From positions 1-42,148 of the forward strand of contig NZ_JAMBLT010000013.1 of NCBI RefSeq assembly GCF_023336895.1: a stretch of DNA of 42,148 bases, read 5' to 3'. The DNA is from Parasutterella secunda (GTDB taxonomy: Bacteria; Pseudomonadota; Gammaproteobacteria; Burkholderiales; Burkholderiaceae_F). Made by a program: the position numbers and the translations under genes. The notes below the pieces were generated by a model. It made no database searches, was not told the origin of the DNA, and was given only the letters and a program-made list of their open reading frames with translations. Positions within the stretch are counted from its first letter, which is position 1; each line of letters opens with the position of its first letter. This document shows positions 6,670-14,725 of the stretch, piece by piece.

Positions 6670-9051
6670 TTAGAAAGCGTATCTAATGAGCATGTTCCCG
6701 GTCACACCCTCACGATCTCCAACGTAGCCCTTAACACCAAAATCGGCAGACCAGGGACTAGATGTGTTGGGTTTCATGGTGAAACCTGCCTCAACAACAC
6801 CCGTATCACCTTCAAGCGTAGGGACATCCAGCGGTACACGAAGACCTGAAACAAGCAAATCAGATTTTGCATCGCCGTCAGCAACATGTTCATAGGCTAA
6901 GCCAAACCGCCAAGCGGCATTTTCATTGATGTCTCCGTTCAACCTTGCACCGACTCGGAAAGCATGTGTCTTTGTGTTTTCCATGTCTAAGCTGCCGTTA
7001 TTTCCACCAAGATCCACCTTGTCTCCTTCCAGATAAGTAAAGATATAACGGCCATAAACATCAAGATCAAGCTGTTCCATCAGATTGAATACATAACCTG
7101 CACCGATATGGACTGAACCGTAAAGGCTATCAGCGTCATATTCGGCTGCATCTTTTGCGTAATGCCCATCGAATTCTGTGGATGCTTTACCTAATCGCAA
7201 AGAACCGTCAATGTAAAAAGGCTTATTAAAGCTGTATCGAGTGGCTAAACCCACACCGTAGTAATCATGGTCACCGTCGCCATCGGCGTTAGTCACATGA
7301 CTTTCAGATGAGGCCCACCCAGCCTCGATGAAACCTGCCAACATTAAGTTGCCGATCTTAGTTGTGGCACCAGTCGCCAAAGTTACGCCATCAACGTCCA
7401 CATGAGATCCTGTTTCATATTTAGAAGTACCGCCGTGAATTGCACCAAATGCAGAAACAGAATCAGGGGAAGCAGATTCAGTCATTGCTCGGATACCTTC
7501 ATCGGCAATGAACTCGGCACCTTGGTTGACAAACGCGATCGTACCTAAGAAAGATTCTGAAAGAGTGCGACTTTCAACAGTTGGCTTAACGATCTTTTCT
7601 TCCTTTTTACCTAAAATCGTTTCAACGCCGTCCAATGAAGTGACGATATTACCCTTAGGATCAATGTACACCTCGTCAATTTGGATTCCACCATCAGCGA
7701 CAATTTCGTCCGAAACTTTCCAAGTCTGATCGACAAAGACATTCGTTTCGTCCGAAAAGGTCGTTTTATCATCAACCATTAAATTCAGTGATTGATTCTG
7801 ACTGACAATAAGTTTGGCACCGTTGTTCGGGTCGGTTAAAGCATCTCCATTAATTATGGTAGAAACGCTTGTGAAGTCTAAGATTGGATCCGCTTCATAA
7901 ATCACGTCGTGTTCATTAGTAATTGTAATAGCGGCAGTATTGACGTTATCGTCTGTCAATTCGAGTACAAGGAGATCAAAACCTGAGAGACTGCCGACTT
8001 TCACCGTACCGTTGACATGTACCAGAGCATTATGACCACGCGTTGCGTTTTCCTGCCAACTGTCAAAATGAGCACCGGCTCCACCTTCTACAATGGCATT
8101 CCCAAGCAGGTGTAACTCGTTGCCTGTCCCTTCTGTATATATCCCTCCAGCATAAGCATTCACGGCCCCGGCATTCCCTTGGACGGTGCCATCCTCAATG
8201 ATCAGGACGTTGTCCGAGGCGGTTCCATGAGGTGCGTAGGCAGCAAATACGTGACCTTCGACAAGTCCACTAGGACCGATGTAAACGGTGTTCCCATTGC
8301 TGTCGTTATTGGTTCCAGCTTGTCCGCCATAAAGCCAATATCCAGTACCTTTTACGGCACCTAGGACAAAAACAGAATTGTTAAAGGCACCCAAGTCCCC
8401 ATTACCACCATTGATGTAGCCAGTGACTTCAGCGTTTTGTTCGATGACAACAATATTTCCTTCAGCCCTGCCTGCTTTGTTCGCTTTACCGCCGCCAATA
8501 TCTCCATATACTGTGGCACCGCTATGAATGAATACTATATTCTTAATGGCATCGCCTTTATCGTTACTGTATCCACCATAGACCTCAGGATCACCATTTG
8601 TTGATGTACTACCAAAAACTTCTACAATATTGTTTTCAGTATTACCACTGAGTGAGTAACCACCATAAATTCCGAGCACACGGCTATCTTTTTTAAGAAC
8701 GGCACGGTTAAAGTAAACAATTTCAGAGTCTTCTGTGGACCAACCTCCAATCACACGATTATCTGCCTGTATAGCAATATGAACATCATTGTTAGTGATT
8801 GTGTTATCTGTTGGACCATACCAATCACCAGAACCTGAAATAGGGTTACCAGAGGGAGCATTAGGTGTTGTAGAGCTATCAACATTTAAGACTTTATACG
8901 GTAGATTAGTTGGCAAAGTCGGAGTTTCAGGGATACTGAAATCATAAGCAAAGCTAGTTTGCCCCAGAGTAAGGAAGATTGAAATGCTAAGAAGCTTTAA
9001 AGGAAAGTTCTTAATCAGACAAGATTGAACGGGGGGGGCTACAAATCTCAT
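6670..9051 (-). CDS. Autotransporter (type Va) with repeat-built passenger, possibly phase variable
   Basis: A 793-residue surface protein. From ATG 9051 it has an extended N-terminus and a hydrophobic signal (LKLLSISIFLTLGQTSFA). The passenger (about residues 60-480) is built from imperfect repeats of roughly 30 residues with pattern N-x-V-x-I-x-x-G-x-V-x-G and GG turns, as in beta-helical passengers of Sutterella-type autotransporters. The last 260 or so residues form the outer-membrane beta-barrel, ending in the aromatic signature NMLIRYAF. AGGGAGGT at a good distance decides ATG 9051 over an upstream ATG at 9102. Codons 5-7 contain eight consecutive Cs (GCC CCC CCC; G8 at 9031-9038 on the plus strand), where slippage would switch the frame. 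The gene has its own terminator and is cargo of the recombinase element. The ligand is unknown. Confidence 0.9.
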   Translation of the reverse strand: MRFVAPPVQSCLIKNFPLKLLSISIFLTLGQTSFAYDFSIPETPTLPTNLPYKVLNVDSSTTPNAPSGNPISGSGDWYGPTDNTITNNDVHIAIQADNRVIGGWSTEDSEIVYFNRAVLKKDSRVLGIYGGYSLSGNTENNIVEVFGSTSTNGDPEVYGGYSNDKGDAIKNIVFIHSGATVYGDIGGGKANKAGRAEGNIVVIEQNAEVTGYINGGNGDLGAFNNSVFVLGAVKGTGYWLYGGQAGTNNDSNGNTVYIGPSGLVEGHVFAAYAPHGTASDNVLIIEDGTVQGNAGAVNAYAGGIYTEGTGNELHLLGNAIVEGGAGAHFDSWQENATRGHNALVHVNGTVKVGSLSGFDLLVLELTDDNVNTAAITITNEHDVIYEADPILDFTSVSTIINGDALTDPNNGAKLIVSQNQSLNLMVDDKTTFSDETNVFVDQTWKVSDEIVADGGIQIDEVYIDPKGNIVTSLDGVETILGKKEEKIVKPTVESRTLSESFLGTIAFVNQGAEFIADEGIRAMTESASPDSVSAFGAIHGGTSKYETGSHVDVDGVTLATGATTKIGNLMLAGFIEAGWASSESHVTNADGDGDHDYYGVGLATRYSFNKPFYIDGSLRLGKASTEFDGHYAKDAAEYDADSLYGSVHIGAGYVFNLMEQLDLDVYGRYIFTYLEGDKVDLGGNNGSLDMENTKTHAFRVGARLNGDINENAAWRFGLAYEHVADGDAKSDLLVSGLRVPLDVPTLEGDTGVVEAGFTMKPNTSSPWSADFGVKGYVGDREGVTGNMLIRYAF
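9031..9038 (-). repeat. Homopolymer C8 tract at the start of the autotransporter gene
   Basis: Eight identical bases (C on the coding strand), ten bases after the A of the start codon's ATG triplet, within the N-terminal extension before the signal peptide. Gain or loss of one base would abolish translation of the surface protein. Such tracts in surface-protein genes are typical contingency loci. Confidence 0.6.
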
Positions 9052-9075
9052 AATTACCTCCCTAGGTAAATTAAC
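9052..9075 (-). promoter_or_regulatory. Ribosome-binding-site hairpin of the autotransporter mRNA (candidate)
   Basis: On the coding strand AATTTACC pairs with GGTAATT, with one bulged T, around the loop TAGGGA. The strong Shine-Dalgarno AGGGAGGT lies partly in the loop and partly in the stem just before ATG 9051. This could modulate translation, for instance with temperature, but the stem is short and AT-rich. Confidence 0.3.
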
Positions 9076-9145
9076 CTTAATTATTAGTTTATGAAAATGC
9101 ATTGAAAAAGGCTATACATACAAACAATTAGGGGCGTGTTACTGG

Positions 9146-10165
9146 CTAACGTTTGCATAAATGCTCCAGTACTTCCTCTATGTTCGATACTTTGTTCCAA
9201 TCAGGTAAATTCGTATCTACCCACACAGGTGCTGACGCCTCAACAATCGCTCGCTTCTTTTGCTCTGCATCAGCTTTGGCATATATTTGCGTTGCAGTGA
9301 CATTTTCATGTCCTAAAAAGTCTCTGATATAAACCAGATTAACCCCACTGTTTAGCAAATGCATGGCTTTTGAGTGGCGTAAAACGTGGCAGTGGATTCT
9401 TTCCGGCAATTTTGGTCGTTCAAGCCTTAGAATTTCGTAATACTTTTTGAGAATGTAATTCACGCCTTCCGGTGTGAGTTTCCTCAGACCGGCATTGAAA
9501 AAGAGAGAGTATTGAGGCCCGAAAACATTCGCTAAGTTATATCGATTCAAATATTCCAAAAGAATCTTTTTGACCTGATCACTGATTGGAATGAGCCTTG
9601 CTTTATTACCTTTGCCAATGACTTTGATAGTGGGGGTTCTGCCGCAATTAAGATCGTCGACTGTTAAATCAATCAGTTCTTGAACTCTGCAGCCGCTTTC
9701 GTACATCAGACTCAAAATGGCTAAATCTCTTAATCCCTTGCGAGTACGGGCATCAGGGATCTTTAGAAGAGCTTGAACATCAGAGATTGTGAGATACTGA
9801 ACCGTCTTTTTCTGATATTTTTTCTTTCGAATGGCGAGTCCTTTTTGAATTTCAAACAAATGTTCCGGACATTCGATTTCTAGAAAGCGCAGAAATGATC
9901 GTAATGCTGCCATTCGTTGGTTTCGTGTTGAGGCAGAGGCCAATCGGTTATCTTCAAGCCAGAATAAAAAATCACGAATTCTTTCTGCAGTAAAGTGCTT
10001 AAGTGAGATCTTTTCCGGCTTCATGCCAATTGATTTCATGTATTCCAAGAAAAGCTTGAAAGTGTCTCTATAGGAGCGAATGGTGTTGTGACTTAAGTTT
10101 CGTTCCCGGATCAGATATGAATTGAAAAAGTCGGTTAATTTTTCTGCAAAATCAGTTGGTTTCAT
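9146..10165 (-). CDS. Tyrosine recombinase, third gene of the trio
   Basis: From ATG 10165 (after GAGGAATAAAGCA) the protein has 339 residues. The N-terminal SAM-like core-binding domain covers about residues 5-95 (NLSHNTIRSYRDTFKLFLEYM), followed by a catalytic domain with the first Arg in YESGCRVQELIDL, the HxLRH box in HCHVLRHSKAMHLL, then LGHENVTATQIYAKAD holding the final His and the nucleophile Tyr. All catalytic residues are present. The open frame extends upstream to 10219, inside the second recombinase gene, but ATG 10165 lies 4 bp past that gene's stop and fits translational coupling. It acts with the two upstream recombinases in moving the element. Confidence 0.9.
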   Translation of the reverse strand: MKPTDFAEKLTDFFNSYLIRERNLSHNTIRSYRDTFKLFLEYMKSIGMKPEKISLKHFTAERIRDFLFWLEDNRLASASTRNQRMAALRSFLRFLEIECPEHLFEIQKGLAIRKKKYQKKTVQYLTISDVQALLKIPDARTRKGLRDLAILSLMYESGCRVQELIDLTVDDLNCGRTPTIKVIGKGNKARLIPISDQVKKILLEYLNRYNLANVFGPQYSLFFNAGLRKLTPEGVNYILKKYYEILRLERPKLPERIHCHVLRHSKAMHLLNSGVNLVYIRDFLGHENVTATQIYAKADAEQKKRAIVEASAPVWVDTNLPDWNKVSNIEEVLEHLCKR

Positions 10166-10169
10166 TGCT

Positions 10170-11162
10170 TTATTCCTCAAAAACATAATCATCAAAGTTT
10201 GGGAAAACCTCTTTGGCAACGGGTTCCATGACCTTTCGGATCAAGGGGAAGCTGTTGACTGTAAGTCGCAGGTAATAAGCCGTTTCTTCAAATGTTTTAT
10301 GACCCATATAGAATTTCAAAAAAGGTAATAAAGTCTTTAAATCCATCCCACGCTCAGCCCATTCTTTTAGTTTGTAAACCGCAAATGTGTGCCTAAGGTC
10401 GTGAATTCGTGGTCCGGTCTCAGTTCTCGGAATTCCGGCTGTTTGCAAAAGATGATTGAATTGAGTTCTAAAACTGCCTGAAGAAATTGGTTGCCCATAG
10501 CGGTAGGGGAAAATATAGTTATCAGAGCTGGTATCAAGATCGGTGTAGTTCAGATAAATGACGAACTCATCTTTGATCTCATCGCAGAAGGGAACAATCC
10601 GATTGTTTCCATTTTTGCTGTTCAGAATGAGTAGATAGTTTTCATCCAAATTAAGGTTTTTAAGTCGAAGACGCAGAACTTCAGAAATACGTAATCCGCA
10701 GCAAATCAAGATTTTTATGATGAGAGGAAAAGCTAAATGCCAATAAGGAGTACTCGGTTTGTAAAACTGATATTGGGAACATTTGATGAGATTGAAGATT
10801 TCCTCTTGGCTGTAGATATAGGGTACGAATTGAATATATCTGCCGCCGTAAATTCTTGGCAGTGGCCAAGCTTCACATATTTTTCGGCTCCTTAAGTAAA
10901 TTGAAAATTGTCGGATGAATGAAATTTTGGGTTTCACTGTGTTGGGACTTTGATGAGCTTGAGGAGTACAGAATTCAACTACCATTGATTTCGTTAAAGC
11001 TTTTTGCTGAAGCTGTTTGCCTTTTACGAGCTCATCAAATTGTTTAGCGAAATATTCTGCATTTTGAAATTTGATTCCCAGTGATCTTTTTAGTGCAATG
11101 AAATTGACCAAATCGTCGGCGAACACGGAATTGAAATGAACAGGAGTTTGTAGTTTATTCAT
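10170..11162 (-). CDS. Tyrosine recombinase, second gene of the trio
   Basis: A 330-residue integrase-family protein. The N-terminal part (FNSVFADDLVNFIALKRSLG) is the arm or core-binding region of the middle RIT recombinases. The catalytic domain has Arg in CGLRISEVLRL, the HDLRH box (IHDLRHTFAVYKL), a GH pair in MGHKTFEETAYYLRL and the Tyr within the latter. Its start overlaps the stop of the first recombinase by 8 bp (ATGAATAA), showing translational coupling. AT-rich codon use matches the other two and differs from the chromosomal genes on either side. Confidence 0.9.
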   Translation of the reverse strand: MNKLQTPVHFNSVFADDLVNFIALKRSLGIKFQNAEYFAKQFDELVKGKQLQQKALTKSMVVEFCTPQAHQSPNTVKPKISFIRQFSIYLRSRKICEAWPLPRIYGGRYIQFVPYIYSQEEIFNLIKCSQYQFYKPSTPYWHLAFPLIIKILICCGLRISEVLRLRLKNLNLDENYLLILNSKNGNNRIVPFCDEIKDEFVIYLNYTDLDTSSDNYIFPYRYGQPISSGSFRTQFNHLLQTAGIPRTETGPRIHDLRHTFAVYKLKEWAERGMDLKTLLPFLKFYMGHKTFEETAYYLRLTVNSFPLIRKVMEPVAKEVFPNFDDYVFEE

Positions 11163-12408
11163 GGTAGTACTCTCCTAATTTCAAACAACACAGTCTGAGA
11201 TTGTTAATGTCGACCCGAAGATAGTTCTCAGTACTTTTTATGTTCGTATGTCCCAGAAGGCTGCAGATGATTGGAATAGGCGTTGCGTTATTCATCAGGC
11301 GAGTGGCGAAAGTGTGGCGCAAACTGTGCATGGCGTGAGGGGAATCAAATCTTAAGTGCGCCTCAAAAATTCTTTTTTTCATTACTCCATGTAAGGATGT
11401 CGAGCCGCGCATCCTTTCAAATGGTGGATGATGTCGTAGAAATACGTGAGGATTGTCTGTTTTAGGGCGACCACTTCGTAAATAGTCAATAATGGCCCAT
11501 CCAACATCCCTAGTTAATGGAATTTCCAAAGGCTCTTTTGTTTTTTCCTGTATCAGCGATATTTTTGAATTCTTCCAGTCTAGATTCGCTAGCTTCAGGT
11601 TCACAATGTCAATAGCCCTGAGACCGGTACGGAGCGCTAAAAGGATAATGGCATAGTCGCGCTTGCCAGTAGAATTTGTGCGATCACAAGCTTTTAATAA
11701 TTTCGTGATCTCAATATCGGACCAAATTATTGGCAATTCATGTCCTTGTAAACCGCGTTTAGCAAAAATTAGCTCTGAAAAATCGTTTGGAATGTATTTA
11801 TGAAGATATAAAAAGCGAATGAAGTGGCGAATTGAGTAAACATTTGTGGAAGCACTGTTAGCTTTTTTAAAGTGACATTTGGTAAGAAAAGAGTCGATAT
11901 CTTTTTCTGATAGAGATCGCAATTCCTCCGGGTCTTTGATCTGCAGTCCTAAGAGAAGTTTGTTGGCAACGATCAAATGCAGATAAATCGAATTTTTAGC
12001 CAAATCAAGAGAGGAGAGGTATTTTTGATAGTCTGAGAAGAAAGGTCTAAAGGCTTTGTTTTCTTGGGTTGTTTTGCAAGAGTCCGTGTAATTATCGGTC
12101 ATCCTGCTACGTATTCGACCGTGTTTTTGATAGTCAAAAATTAGTTTAATAGCACGAACCTGTTGATTACGATAATTGGTTCGACTTGAGTTTGGTTGTG
12201 AACTATTGATTCCAAAACGATCCAGTAAAAATTGTTTTGCCTTTTTTAGGTCGAAATGCTCGAGGTTGTTGTCTTTGGCGTAGAGGAGTAGTTGGGAGTA
12301 GACATAGCCGAAAATGTGTTTTGGTCCCATTTTGCTGTAGCCGTTGTTGGCAAGATCGCTATTAATCCGGTCGAGTAAATTTTGTAATTCCGAAATCGTC
12401 ATTTGCAT
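11155..12408 (-). CDS. Tyrosine recombinase, first gene of the trio
   Basis: A 417-residue protein, the longest of the three, with an extended N-terminus (about 130 residues) before a core-binding domain. Catalytic motifs: Arg in RTGLRAIDIVNL, HSLRHTFATRL, then LGHTNIKSTENYLRVD with the nucleophile Tyr. The start ATG 12408 is set by AAGGAGA 6-12 bp upstream. The gene begins 30 bp from the right inner inverted repeat (12438-12456), and possible -35/-10 elements (AATCAA 12467-12472 and ATATTA 12442-12447, read on the minus strand) overlap that repeat, so recombinase binding could repress its own operon. Confidence 0.9.
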   Translation of the reverse strand: MQMTISELQNLLDRINSDLANNGYSKMGPKHIFGYVYSQLLLYAKDNNLEHFDLKKAKQFLLDRFGINSSQPNSSRTNYRNQQVRAIKLIFDYQKHGRIRSRMTDNYTDSCKTTQENKAFRPFFSDYQKYLSSLDLAKNSIYLHLIVANKLLLGLQIKDPEELRSLSEKDIDSFLTKCHFKKANSASTNVYSIRHFIRFLYLHKYIPNDFSELIFAKRGLQGHELPIIWSDIEITKLLKACDRTNSTGKRDYAIILLALRTGLRAIDIVNLKLANLDWKNSKISLIQEKTKEPLEIPLTRDVGWAIIDYLRSGRPKTDNPHVFLRHHPPFERMRGSTSLHGVMKKRIFEAHLRFDSPHAMHSLRHTFATRLMNNATPIPIICSLLGHTNIKSTENYLRVDINNLRLCCLKLGEYYHE

Positions 12409-12437
12409 AAAGGTCTCCTTAAAAAATGACAGAATTC

Positions 12438-12456
12438 GAAAATATTATCCAAAGTA
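12438..12456 (+). repeat. Right inner inverted repeat of the recombinase element
   Basis: GAAAATATTATCCAAAGTA, exact inverted partner of 6581-6599, just upstream of the first recombinase gene and overlapping its likely promoter. Confidence 0.8.
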
Positions 12457-12498
12457 ATTTTTTATCAATCAATTAAAAATCAGTACGTTATGAAGGGG

Positions 12499-12537
12499 AC
12501 TTTGGATAACTAAATACTTTGGATAAGTTGAATTATC
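12499..12537 (+). repeat. Right outer inverted repeat of the recombinase element
   Basis: Inverted partner of 6500-6538 (33 of 39). Within it, arms CTTTGGATAA (12517-12526) and TTATCCAAAG (12533-12542) flank spacer GTTGAA (12527-12532) with perfect dyad symmetry, an ideal tyrosine-recombinase core. It starts 42 nt outside the inner repeat, as on the left. Confidence 0.7.
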
Positions 12538-12558
12538 CAAAGCTTTGGATAATTCAAC
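12527..12558 (+). repeat. Perfect 32-bp palindrome at the right end of the element
   Basis: The first 16 bases, GTTGAATTATCCAAAG, are the exact reverse complement of the last 16, with the centre between 12542 and 12543. Symmetry stops abruptly at 12559, where ATAACTATTA begins, consistent with a junction between element and chromosome. It has no counterpart at the left end. Confidence 0.75.
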
Positions 12559-12715
12559 ATAACTATTATTATGTTGCGCGATATTAAGAGGAATCAAGGC
12601 GGAATTTTTAAAGTTAGGACGATTGTCTTACGCACTCTACTGTAAACGAATTTTCCTTTTGTTATTTAGTTAGGCGTAGTATAAGTCGAACCAGTTAAAA
12701 ATTTTGAGGTGTCAG

Positions 12716-14023
12716 ATGGATTTGATTTTGAATCCGATTATTCTTTCAGTGTTGGTGCTTTGCGTATTGTGTTTGGTTAAAGTCAATGTACTTTTAGCTT
12801 TGATATTCGCAGCTATTACAGCCGGTATCTCCGGTCACCTTGAAATCGGTCAAACGATGACTTTGTTGGCTGACGGTTTTTCCGCTAACGCCACAACAGC
12901 CTTATCCTATATATTATTAGGCACATTCGCCGTTGCTATCGCAGATACCGGACTGATGCAGATGTTGGTTGCGTGGCTATCTAAGCATTTAGGATCACGC
13001 AGGATGGTTTTCTGTTTGGTTCTCGCATTTATTGCCTGTTTGTCCCAAAACGTGGTACCTGTTCATATCGCTTTCATTCCGCTTCTTATTCCGCCTCTTT
13101 TGACTTTGATGAACAAAATGCAGTTGGATCGACGTGCCGCTGCTTGCGCATTAAGTTTTGGTCTGGAAGCTCCTTATATTACCTTACCGATTGGTTTCGG
13201 TCTTATTTTCCAAGGCATTGTTGCCGACAGCATGACGCGAAGCGGTATGACAACCACGGTTTCAGATGTGGCTTCTGTCAATTGGATTCTTGGCCTATCA
13301 ATGTTTATTGGTCTTTTGGTCATGATTTTCGGCTTTTATCGAAAGCCAAGGAAATATAAAGACTCTGAAGCTGCACTTGAGGTAAAGACTGAGGTTGTTG
13401 CAAAGCTTGAACAAAAGCACTGGGCAGCACTTATCGCTATTGTTTTGGCGGTGGCAGTTCAGCTTATTTGGCAATCTTTACCTTTAGCCGCCTTATTTGG
13501 ACTGATTGTCATGATTTTGGGCAGGGCTTTTAGTTTTTCGGAATTGGATCAGCATATTGCCCACGGTATTTCCATGATGGGATTTATTGCCTTTGTCATG
13601 CTGATTGCCGGCGGCTATGCGGCGATTCTCAAAGAAACCGGTGCTGTCGGACAATTAATTGAAAGTGTTGTCCCTTATTTGCATACCAACAAGGTTATGG
13701 CTGCCACGATCATCGTTTTGATCGGTTTAATTGTCACCATGGGGATCGGAACTTCCTTCGGCACTGTTCCTATTTTGGCTGTAATTTACGTGCCTTTGTG
13801 TGAGGCTGTTGGTTTTTCACTGCCCGCGACCATTCTTCTAATGTCAGCGGCTGGAGCCTTGGGCGATGCTGGGTCTCCGGCTTCGGATACGACGCTTGGA
13901 CCAACGAGCGGGTTAAACGCAGATGGCCAGCATGATCATATTTGGGATACTTGTGTTCCGACCTTTATTGCCTACAACATTCCGCTTATGCTGGCAGGCA
14001 TAATCGGTGCTCAGTTCCTCTGA
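12716..14023 (+). CDS. Na+/H+ antiporter family membrane protein (NhaC/YuiF-like)
   Basis: A 435-residue protein with about 11-12 membrane segments. It opens with two hydrophobic helices around VKVNVLLALIFAAITAG and has SQNVVPVHIAFIPLLIPPLL, a long hydrophilic loop near residue 215 and the conserved late motif SAAGALGDAGSPASDTTLGPTSGLNADGQHDHIWDT. The pattern is that of the Na+/H+ antiporter family that includes YuiF-like proteins; some members move amino acids rather than ions, so the substrate is open. GAGGTG before ATG 12716 decides the start over an in-frame TTG at 12704. The gene is the first beyond the recombinase element and converges with the next gene after one base. Confidence 0.8.
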   Translation: MDLILNPIILSVLVLCVLCLVKVNVLLALIFAAITAGISGHLEIGQTMTLLADGFSANATTALSYILLGTFAVAIADTGLMQMLVAWLSKHLGSRRMVFCLVLAFIACLSQNVVPVHIAFIPLLIPPLLTLMNKMQLDRRAAACALSFGLEAPYITLPIGFGLIFQGIVADSMTRSGMTTTVSDVASVNWILGLSMFIGLLVMIFGFYRKPRKYKDSEAALEVKTEVVAKLEQKHWAALIAIVLAVAVQLIWQSLPLAALFGLIVMILGRAFSFSELDQHIAHGISMMGFIAFVMLIAGGYAAILKETGAVGQLIESVVPYLHTNKVMAATIIVLIGLIVTMGIGTSFGTVPILAVIYVPLCEAVGFSLPATILLMSAAGALGDAGSPASDTTLGPTSGLNADGQHDHIWDTCVPTFIAYNIPLMLAGIIGAQFL

Positions 14024-14024
14024 G

Positions 14025-14594
14025 TTATTCCGAAGGAGTCATTGCTTTCAAAACGATTTCTGCGTTTTGTCTGCACGTATCATTATTGTTTTGTGCGCAA
14101 GCTTGTTGAACTAATTTCCAGATGTCTCTTTTGTACGGATGCAATATCAGAGCCTGAAGAGCTGAGGACTGTGCTGTCGCATAGTCCTTTGTTTCCAGAC
14201 TGGCGGCGGCAAGATTGCACCATATTGATGTTTCTGCGGGATTGGCCTTTGCGGCGCGTTGAAAGAGTTTAACGGCAAGACTGTGGTCTTTTTGATTAAA
14301 GGCGTTGATTCCATAGGCATTGAGCTGTTCGGCCATCTGCGCCTGTCCAATTCCCGGTCTTGGAAAAGATTGAATTAACGCCAATAGCTCCTTGAGTTCA
14401 GAAGGCTTATACAGTCTTTGATTCAAAATTTCTAAAACCGATGTAATTGGCGTTACCGATGACGCTTCTTGAATTCTTTCATGCTGTTCTTCAGGCATAT
14501 CTTTTGTAATCGGCTGAGCTTGAAGCGAACTCGAGAACAATATTAATAGACTAACTGACACTAAAAGCGATTGGGATAACTTGTTATTCAACAT
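14025..14594 (-). CDS. Exported TPR-repeat protein
   Basis: From ATG 14594, 189 residues beginning with a Sec signal (NKLSQSLLVSVSLLILFSSSLQA). The mature part carries at least two tetratricopeptide repeats in the C-terminal half (INAFNQKDHSLAVKLFQRAAKANP and LAAASLETKDYATAQSSALQALILHP) and a few cysteines near the end. TPRs form protein-binding superhelices; the partner is unknown. The frame extends to TTG 14621, but that places charged residues before the signal. It ends one base from the convergent antiporter gene. Confidence 0.75.
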   Translation of the reverse strand: MLNNKLSQSLLVSVSLLILFSSSLQAQPITKDMPEEQHERIQEASSVTPITSVLEILNQRLYKPSELKELLALIQSFPRPGIGQAQMAEQLNAYGINAFNQKDHSLAVKLFQRAAKANPAETSIWCNLAAASLETKDYATAQSSALQALILHPYKRDIWKLVQQACAQNNNDTCRQNAEIVLKAMTPSE

Positions 14595-14725
14595 AATTTT
14601 CAATTCGATCTTGAAAAGCAAATAAAAATTAAGGATTGTATTAAAATTATTTCAAAAATAAATTAAATAACCTATTTTCCCAACGATCAATCTGTTATGC
14701 TAATCCCCGTCACCGGTTCATCGCA

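Larger units (their letters stand above)
6500..12558 (-). mobile_element. Recombinase-in-trio (RIT) type element carrying an autotransporter
   Basis: Three tyrosine recombinases lie head to tail with overlapping or touching ends (12408 down to 9146), the hallmark of RIT elements. An autotransporter gene follows in the same direction. The block is bounded by inverted repeats: an exact 19-bp pair (6581-6599 and 12438-12456), then 42 nt on each side, then a 39-bp pair with 33 matches (6500-6538 and 12499-12537). An 11-bp direct repeat GATAATTCAAC (6500-6510 and 12548-12558) sits at the extreme ends and looks like the attachment core. All four genes are on the minus strand. Known RIT elements mostly hold only the recombinases, so a surface-protein cargo is unusual. 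The exact cut points are inferred. Confidence 0.75.

Noticed and set aside
9052-9102. Longer autotransporter from an ATG at 9102
   Set aside because: The strong AGGGAGGT site is placed for ATG 9051, and the longer form would put 17 more residues ahead of an already extended signal.
6477-12558. CRISPR array suggested by many short TTTGGATAA repeats
   Set aside because: The repeats occur only at the two ends of the element, in both orientations, with no regular spacers and no cas genes.
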